DNA of 64,000 nucleotides. Source: Ulota crispa. Taxonomy: Eukaryota > Streptophyta > Bryopsida > Orthotrichales > Orthotrichaceae. The notes beneath the pieces were generated by a model that was given only the letters and a program-made list of their open reading frames with translations, was not told the origin of the DNA and did no database searches. Made by a program: the position numbers and the translations under genes. How positions within the stretch are numbered: the stretch's first letter is position 1; the number at the start of each line of letters is the position of its first letter. The stretch is taken from the NCBI GenBank assembly GCA_963920765.1, contig OY987246.1:23073167-23137166 (forward strand). Direction: 5' to 3'. Shown piece by piece: positions 57,701 through 64,000 of this stretch.

Positions 57701-60070
57701 TCCCCACCAACACCAAGAATAAAATATGTACATAGCTACCTTTCCAAATTCAACATGCAACACTACTTAATTATTTTCTAACCAAAACAAATGACACAAA
57801 AAAAACTCCATAATAGGAAAACCCTTGCAAAAAATTCAAAAGAAAAAAAAGAAATTCATAAAATATTTGAAAAGAAACCAAGCAAGGAATGGAAGATAAC
57901 ACTTACAAGCCCAAATGATGGTTTAACAACTCCAGTTAGGGTCATCCAAACCTGTACAAAAACATTGAAAACCAGTTTTAAAGGATCTCGGAACAATAGA
58001 TAATTTACTAGTAAAGTGACCATGTTCGATTGAATTTAAAATCCTTCCTGAAGGCCTAAAGGAAGGAGAATGTTTGGGTTAATACAAAAATGTTCCAATC
58101 ATGATTTTTAATGTTACAATCAGAAAAAAAAGGTGAGCATCAAATTACTTTATTGACTAGAGAAAATGTTTTCACTTTACCTTTTTCCCTACAACAGCTA
58201 CATGGTAGAAGTGGGCATTCACAAACTAGATTTTCAAACTTCTCCCAACTTCCTAAGACAGCCAAAAACTAGGATTTTTATAGAACAAAAAGCACCAAGG
58301 GGAATACAAATATTAAGGATCGTTTTCAAATTTGGGCTTAATACTTGTCAGCTTCTCTATCTTTTTTTCCTCCCCACTCTTCACTCCCCCTTCTTGTCCT
58401 TTTAATGATTGACTTGTGTAGAATCTTCGTAGAATGTCAAAACTTCATCCTTGGTTTTCCATTTTTGACATAGATGTTGTGACCATTATTTTGGAAACTA
58501 TTAACCAAATCCTGGTCTTAATGCCAACTGACATAATCATTTCAGTAACCATAGATTCATGGTGTTATAATTATTATTATGTTTTTTTTTGTTGAGGCAT
58601 AGCATGCAAATTGAATGAGATGGAACATACCATGCTGTATCCAAATAAGTGGAGGATGGCGCCAATGGAAACAGTAACCCAAGGAGGGTAAAAACTATAA
58701 AAAAGCCCGGACACAAGACCCAGCAGGTAGCCCCAGTCCCTTGCAGCTCCCACATCATCCGTTTGTTCTTGGGTATAATGCAGAACTGCTTGCAAATGTC
58801 CACTGTAGACCGCGTATGTGTAGGTAAGGCCCCCACAAGCCTGCTCCACAAAAGGGCAAAAAAGAAGAAGTAAAAGGGATTAGATACAAAACTCTACATC
58901 CTCCTAACACCCCCTCAAAAAAACCACAAATCTACCAAGATCTAGTTGGAGATAAGACTAACTTGGACCTCTCAGCCCCTTTTTCCAATTCTCTGCTACA
59001 AATTCTCAACTTTTAAAAATTGCAGTGTCCTTTCCCTCAAACCATGATTAAATAAGATCCAACCATCGAGAAATAACGAGAAAGTAAACCCTCGTCGGCA
59101 TACAACCCCAATCTCCCTTGCCATGACAAAATGTTTCTTAAAAATAAGCCTATACTTTCACTAACTAATCTAACTTCAAAAGAACAGAAACTACGTACAA
59201 TAGATACATTTAACTAATCTGACTATTCACGTAATTATGGACTTTTGGGGTCCTTAATTTTTGGGGATTTCTCAAAGTTTGAGTGTTTTTGGATTTTGAC
59301 ATACTTCTCTCAATGTACTGTAAGTATCTCCTAATCTTTTACAAATCAAACCAATTTTTAAGCTGTTACTTATGGACTTTGGATAGGCAGTATTTAGTTA
59401 AATATGACATACAAGATAATTGATCACGTTATGTAAAAACAAGACAATTATTGAACATGATTAGCCTACATGAAATAAAATCCTCAATTGTGAATCTACA
59501 CAAGGTGTTGTGATCCAAGGACACAAACACTTTGATACATTACACAAAGGAAGGATTATTATGGTGGGATAATGCTGTTTTGTGAGTGTAAAATGGTGAG
59601 CTATGAGCAGTGAACCAAGATTTTGTGAGCAAGAACCAATTTTGATCTCAAAATCAATGTAAAAAAAAGAAGGTAAGTTTTTCAAGAAATACAAGTTTAA
59701 AATGCACAATAATAATGTCACATGTACACAGTTGTAGGTGAAATTTAATATTTTGACAAAAAAATCTACGCTCACGGCTCATAGATCCCTTGCTCCCAGT
59801 ATAACGTTCCCCTATTATGGTGTAATACGGTACAGCATTCCCCTATTATGGTGTAATGATCCTGAAGCTCTTGTCCAACCAGATTGTGCCAACTCAGCTA
59901 ATTATGAAGCAAAGGGAACAGGCAAAGCAATGTTTTCAAAAGCAAGCCAAGCCGAACATGCGAGTGGAGCCAGAGAATTTAGCATACTGTACCAGGATGA
60001 GGGTGTTGGTGGAGAGGCCCAGCCATCGATCCACTCGGGGAGCACACGTCCTGGATTTAGCTAAATCCAT
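45764..60070 (-). CDS. Nodulin-like major facilitator (MFS) transporter, 14 exons, 592 aa
   Basis: A multi-pass membrane carrier of the plant nodulin-like family (nodulin-like plus MFS regions, as in NFD4-type proteins); substrate unknown. Exons in coding order: 60070-59993, 58843-58631, 57951-57907, 57735-57668, 56533-56449, 55784-55620, 55000-54950, 54606-54523, 52962-52643, 49686-49620, 49299-49214, 48682-48579, 47248-47119, 46046-45764. All 13 junctions keep phase with GT-AG ends. Family marks: RWLGLSTNTLIL then QACGGLTYTYAVYSG, VGAARDWGYLLGLVSGLFY, YRGTAMGILKAQVGLSGAIF, GGGTGLAVINNFAQ, GYPRPFGLLMAQIL, the exon ending ELFG/HFGTI-like (EVFGHQQFPTLY) and TAAPIGAYLLSTNLVGMLYG. Exon 9 encodes a long acidic cytosolic loop (FFAAYMEESDAAEDATSV). 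The ATG at 60070 is chosen because it yields the family N-terminus. Exon 2 could begin three bases later. Convergent with the ABCG gene. Confidence 0.92.
46110..46365. mobile_element. MITE family D copy in the MFS gene
   Basis: Contains AAGATTTTGTGAGTTGGAAC and GTGAAATTTAATATTTTGAC as in the other copies. Flanks TTTGATAT / TTTGAAAT match at 7 of 8. Lies in the last intron. Confidence 0.75.
47030..47068. repeat. (TTA)n microsatellite
   Basis: About a dozen TTA units with single-base interruptions, in the last intron of the MFS gene. Confidence 0.9.
47335..47743. mobile_element. Foldback MULE-like element, exact 9-bp duplication
   Basis: A 409-bp near-complete palindrome: arms of about 190 bp starting GGGAATTGATATGCACACC and ending CACTTATCAATTCCC, flanked by ATTTTCAAA at 47326-47334 and 47744-47752. 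Both arms carry GAATTTGAGAATTTGGAATT-type sequence. Located in MFS intron 12. Confidence 0.92.
50441..50822. mobile_element. MITE family G, copy 3, with 10-bp duplication
   Basis: GGGCAATTCGCATTATGTCC to CACGTAGTGTGAACCA, flanked by CTCTAATAAA at 50431-50440 and 50823-50832. The exact direct repeat suggests a Mutator-like element. In MFS intron 9. Confidence 0.75.
51150..51803. mobile_element. TTAA-bounded element (family B), copy 8
   Basis: Left TTAATCCCTCAAGGCCC; right, read inward, TTAACCCCTCAACGCCCC. 654 bp, inside MFS intron 9. Confidence 0.65.
51960..52200. mobile_element. TTAA-bounded element (family B), copy 9
   Basis: Left TTAACCCCTGAGCACTTCGG; right, read inward, TTAACCCCTGAGTGCCCC. 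241 bp, 157 bases from copy 8, inside the same intron. Confidence 0.75.
54700..54733. repeat. Poly-A tract
   Basis: An A run broken by a GGG in the MFS gene intron between exons 7 and 8; on the coding strand it is a T tract. Confidence 0.85.
55958..56285. mobile_element. Family A MULE-like MITE in an MFS intron
   Basis: GGGAGAATTTTATGGATCGG to ATCCATGAAATTTTCCC, 328 bp. Flanks TATTTTATA / ATTTTTATA match at 7 of 9. The only family A copy outside the ABCG gene, and it too is in an intron (between exons 5 and 6). Confidence 0.85.
56920..57160. mobile_element. TTAA-bounded element (family B), copy 10
   Basis: Left TTAACCCCTAAAGGACCAAG; right, read inward, TTAACCCTTAAAAGATCG. The left end is nearly that of copy 5. 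In the MFS intron between exons 4 and 5. Confidence 0.7.
59565..59812. mobile_element. MITE family D copy, exact 8-bp duplication
   Basis: Flanked by TATTATGG at 59557-59564 and 59813-59820. Ends TGGGATAATGCTGTTTTGTG and ATAACGTTCCCC. The 8-bp duplication suggests a hAT relative. The right junction (CCCCTATTATGGTGTAAT) is itself tandemly duplicated at 59813-59860. In MFS intron 1. Confidence 0.85.
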
Positions 60071-60608
60071 GCTGCACTGCAAGCCGTAGATCTTCCCCTC
60101 CTCCCCTCCCCTCAGCACAGACGATCAAATTTGCTGCTACATCTCAAAACTCTCCATCTTCGATCCCTTCCAAACCATTCAATCTTCCTGCAAAAAAAAT
60201 CACAAAAAACAAATTAAAAAACTAAAATGATATAATTCCCACATGAGACCCCCTCATTGACCACGTGGCGGTACCGCAAGCAACAAGTTCCTCAAGCTTT
60301 GGTGTTTGTGAACCTCATACACCAAACATATATCCTGCACTGACCTACCCTAAAACGCCCAAAATCTCCTTCTTTTTTTTTAATTTGTAGGTTCATGTTC
60401 AGACAATAAAAATATGGTACTTACCTTAAAACTACATCAAACTGGTCATACTCATAAGGGAAGGTTGAAGACTTGAGAGTTACTTTAGATGAACAAAAAT
60501 TTACTTGGACATAAAAAATTGTGTCGGAGTGTTCTGTTGTTGATGTCCAGTAGGAAATTTAGGGAGACGAGGGGTAGATGTTACAAAAAAAAACCACTAA
60601 TATACCAA
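60071..60608. promoter_or_regulatory. Upstream region of the MFS gene (minus strand)
   Basis: Directly 5' of the MFS start codon on the minus strand. It would hold the promoter and 5' UTR. GC rises slightly at 60080-60130; no specific element is recognised. Confidence 0.3.
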
Positions 60609-61078
60609 GGCCAGTTCACATTACGTCCCACGTCCAATCTGTGCAAGTACCAGCTCTGAGATCCCAATTTTGGTAGGTCATTACAGTAGAAGAAAAACGA
60701 GTTCTGCAAAAATGTCTTAAACAACTATATAATGACTCAATCATTATTGTTGAGAAGATTTGCAGTTGTTGTGAATCAATTATTTGAGACATTTTTTTCT
60801 TCTAGTGTTAAGAGAAGAAAAAAAAAGAGTACTAAAAGAATCACAAAAACATTATGCAAAAAGTTAGAGGGACTTGGAGCTTAAGGTTAATTTTGCACAA
60901 CCCCAAACCTTGAGCAAAATTCTACCTTCTTGACTCCATAACTTCCCATAAGCGCCATGTAGGCAAACTGCAATCTACTGGGACGTGGAACTTGAGATAT
61001 ATTGTGAATTACTAAATCCCAACTTTCGATTCACCGCAATAGGATTCTAAGATTTCTATGGGACGTAATGTAAACCGC
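60609..61078. mobile_element. MITE family G, copy 4
   Basis: GGCCAGTTCACATTACGTCC to GGGACGTAATGTAAACCGCC are clear terminal inverted repeats. The interior shares AAAGAGTACTAAAAGAA and CATAAGCGCCATGTAGGCAA-like blocks with copy 3. An internal inverted repeat lies near 60680-60800. Confidence 0.75.
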
Positions 61079-61666
61079 CTTAAAAACCACACTAAGGGCC
61101 TGATCCACTCTCCTATACTGACCTTCATTACCGACAACGTATTTCTTCATACACTAGGTTGGGCTGGTTAGCTAAGGGGGTGTAGGCATAACCTGATTGA
61201 TCATCTACAATCAGCAACTTTTGGATAAAAGATGAGGTTTTTTTAGTTGTCACTTCCAAAGGGTTTACAGCTCTCTCACTTAAAATTGCGTTACAAATTC
61301 ATGCACAACAACAAATATAAACTTGAAAATTTTCTCTCACCAGAATTTGACTTGCACTCTCCATACAAAGATTTCCAAAATCATACTCTATGAAATAAAT
61401 GCTTAAAAGTGATACAGAAATAGTAACCGCTACCTCAAATGTCCACAGGGTTTGTCACAAACTCCTAGCAAAGTTAGAAAACTCTCGGTGTCACAAAACT
61501 TCCAGCCCAAGTTAGCAAACTCTAGGTGGTTACTAATTGCATGTAGTTTTCACTGAAGGGCTCAGACTAAAAGCAGCAAGGGTTCAAGTACCCCTCCACC
61601 AGTATTCCTGACACCCGTATCTATAGAATGAAATCCAGAACACTTCAATCTAAGCTTTGGGCTTCA

Positions 61667-61818
61667 CTAAAGTAGGAGATCCATAAACCAACCATTCAAG
61701 GCTACCCAACTCATCAATACAGTAATAGATATTTTGTAGGAACATGTCACTCACGCCTAGATAGGGAACGTATTTAGAACATGTAGAACATGGTTGCTTT
61801 TAGAGCCTCCTACCTTAG
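61667..61818. mobile_element. MITE family E, copy 5 (short form)
   Basis: CTAAAGTAGGAGATCC to GAGCCTCCTACCTTAG with the interior shared by 26293-26463 and, in reverse, 17247-17392. Confidence 0.75.
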
Positions 61819-62186
61819 GTCTTCTTTAGTTACGGAAGGATTTATGTGCAGCTTAGTAAGTCCAAGGATATGATAATTCTCAAAAGAACATGACACTAGT
61901 GCCCACAAATTAATTACACATAAAGGAATAAGGCTGAGTGTCCAAAAATCAATCAAGGATACTCCAACAGACCATGCTTTAATTTCTCTAGAGTAACTCA
62001 ATTTGCTCCTTCGGCTTCAATGAAGGGTATTATCATCTAGGGTTCTAGGAATCCTTGAGAATCTTCACACATCTCTTTTGCAGTCTGCATTCAAAACTAT
62101 GAAATCATTTCTAAGACTCCATGTTTGCTAAAAAAAAAAAAAAGGAAAAATCTTAAAAAATTGGCCATTTTTCAAACCTCTTCTAG

Positions 62187-62420
62187 GGACGACGCTATTT
62201 TGTGTGCATGAAATAGTGAGCCCATGAATGGTGAGCTCATAAGTGGTGAGCCTATGAGTGGTGAGCCAAGATTTTGTGAATGGGAACTGATTTTAAGCAC
62301 AAAATCAATGGAAAAACTTTAAAAAATAACAAAAAATTTCCTACATACACATTTATAGGTGAAATTTAATATATTTTGACAAACAAAATCTAGGCTCACA
62401 GCTCACGATTTAGCATTCCC
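62187..62420. mobile_element. MITE family D copy
   Basis: GGGACGACGCTATTTTGTGT to AGCTCACGATTTAGCATTCC. Flanks TCTTCTAG / CCTTCTAG match at 7 of 8. A short internal reiteration of GTGAGCCTATGAGTG-type units sits near the left end. Confidence 0.75.
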
Positions 62421-62519
62421 CCTTCTAGAAGAAACAGAGAATGCCAAGATCTTCAAGCTGAGCTGCAAATTCTAGAAGCACAACTCAAGATAAAATGAGC
62501 TGCAAAGTTTCTGGAAGCT

Positions 62520-63530
62520 TACTAAGACAGAGACAAGTCAGCTTTGGCGCCTTCTTCTTCGTCTTCTTCACAACAAGGACTCTCCAGCGACCACCATAGC
62601 TACTCGAGGGAAAGTCTAAACTACCATTCTCTCTGCCATCGCTGCAACATCACCAGCTTCTCGCACTCCAGCTCGCACTAGTCGAAAAGTCGCATCAATG
62701 CGCTCTAAAAAGCGAATCTAGACAACACATACAAAACCGGAGGAGATGCTGCCAAGTGGAAATCCTAATTGCCGAAGCAAAAAGTGAGCGCCAGAATTGA
62801 AAAGACTCCGCCAAGTTTGGTGAATAAGTTAGATTGTTCGTTGACTCGTACTTTTGCAAGTTACATTCGACGAATGATTGCTTTTCCGGCCATTCGGCTA
62901 TCTGAAAGTATTATTGTTTAATCTTCGCGGCTAAATTTGAGAAGCTTTCGTACAAAAAGCGAATGTTGTAACGACAAATTGTGAATAACTCGCGGTGTAG
63001 AAATTCGAAATTTGAGTGAAACGAGTGGTAATTTTAGTAAAACTTGAGCTAATTGTGGAAATCATACTTTGGGGACGCCTGTCTTCTAATTAAAGGAGTT
63101 GCATTGAAATGGTGTTATTCTTTTTGCATTATTGAAATTAGACACGAAGCAGTTGTTTGGTTTTGGGAGATTGGCTTGTTAGGAAGGCTGTTGGTGTGTT
63201 GGCTGCCAGTGAGCTGCCGGTTTCTGTGCGACTGTGCCGATCGGTCATCGGTAGTTCGGTGGCGCCGCCATCGCGGGGAACTGGGAACTGGGAAGAGGGC
63301 GAATTGGTGCTTTGGTAGCATCAGATGCTCCGCCGGAGAAATACGCCGTTCTGTCCGGGGAAAGACGAGGGCGAACTACGAAGAGTCTGTGGACTGTGGA
63401 GTGAATGTGGATGCAAACTTGGGCGACCTGCGGACGGCGTCCTACGGATTCAAGTGGGTGGACACAAGCCGGAACTCTAGGCCTACATCAAATAGTGCAT
63501 TTAGAGGATCTCTTGCCACAGCCAAATGAA
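62520..63530 (+). other. GC-rising region, possible start of another gene
   Basis: GC content rises between about 62540 and 62700 and again at 63200-63480. An open frame ends at 63529 (…GFKWVDTSRNSRPTSNSAF…), but it has no ATG start, no recognised domain and no matched splice partner. It could be a promoter/first-exon region of a gene leaving the window or non-coding DNA. Confidence 0.2.
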
Positions 63531-63850
63531 GTCCTTGGAAATTAAGTTTGGAGGGGACAAGAGTAGCAAGTAGTGTAATAGGGCGTGAAGGTTTCTTGCA
63601 ATCTAAAAAGTTTCAAAGCCTGTACTTGTGATACGACAAATTGCACTGGTACATTTGGCTACACAACGTGCACAGTGCTTGGCAAGGACTGTGAAGGGGG
63701 CCTGGAGAAACCTTGAATTTGTTGCAAAAGTGGCTAAACTTGAATGGCCTTGCTCCTGCACATCAACAAGTACAATGCTGTTGGAGACTTGAATTGCAAA
63801 AGCTATTACGGGTTGAATGCAAAGGGCTCATTTGGCAAGTGGCAAGGGGT

Positions 63851-64000
63851 GCTCTTAGGTTGCCCCATACTAATTTCTCGACACTTCATACTCTTTAAAT
63901 ATTTTCTAAGACTATTGTAACTTTTTTCAATCATTACTTTGATAGATAATGGAGGAAGCAAGCAAAGGTTGGAGCATAGCAACAAGCACCAAAACTAAGG
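63851..64000. mobile_element. MITE family F, copy 3, cut by the window end
   Basis: CTCTTAGGTTGCCCCATACT followed by sequence like the left part of 16613-16922 (TTGACATTTCAAACTATATG-type). The right end lies outside the window. Confidence 0.45.

Noticed and set aside
59856-60089. Plus-strand open frames overlapping MFS exon 1
   Set aside because: The minus strand has an ATG, a donor and the family N-terminus; the plus frames match nothing.
1-64000. tRNA, rRNA or other structured RNA genes
   Set aside because: I saw no tRNA A/B box pair in a cloverleaf context and no rRNA-like sequence; a dedicated covariance search could change this.

Overview
The window is nuclear DNA of a plant-lineage (streptophyte) organism. 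It carries two multi-exon plant-type genes: a full-size PDR-type ABCG transporter and a nodulin-like MFS transporter. Exons are GC-rich and introns and spacers are AT-rich. A Stowaway-type element with CTCCCT..AGGGAG ends and a TA duplication also points to plants. The sequence alone does not tell a charophyte alga from a bryophyte, lycophyte or fern. No bacterial, organellar, rRNA, tRNA or CRISPR feature was seen.

Layout. 1-1310 is AT-rich DNA ending in a 16-bp tandem array. 1475-5389 (+) is a damaged-looking gene joining a SAM-like helical region, a PD-(D/E)XK nuclease-like domain and a kinase-like domain; its last codons and stop lie inside an inserted MITE. 5375-28180 is about 23 kb with no gene I can support, full of small inverted-repeat elements and a CACCATT array. 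28180-29244 is a GC-rich leader/promoter stretch. 29245-42886 (+) is the ABCG/PDR gene: 21 exons that all join in phase, 1531 residues. 42887-45763 is a convergent spacer with a Stowaway-like and other elements. 45764-60070 (-) is the nodulin-like MFS gene: 14 exons that all join in phase, 592 residues. 60071-64000 is intergenic, with a short GC-rich stretch that could be the start of another gene.

Most of the remaining structure is a dense set of non-autonomous DNA transposons. I can separate at least seven families by termini and target-site duplications: (A) GGGAAAATTT ends with about 9-bp duplications, six copies, all inside introns of the two transporter genes; (B) TTAA-bounded elements with CCC[CT]T termini, ten candidates, resembling piggyBac elements; (C) CACCATATT-ended elements, three in 2 kb; (D) hAT-like elements with 8-bp duplications; (E) CTAAGGTAGG-ended elements; (F) CACTAAATATTGC-ended elements; (G) elements ending in GGGCAATTC-type sequence. 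A 409-bp foldback element has an exact 9-bp duplication. Families A and B, and the nuclease-kinase gene, are the parts most worth a second look.

The two transporters belong to unrelated families and sit tail to tail; nothing suggests they act in one pathway.
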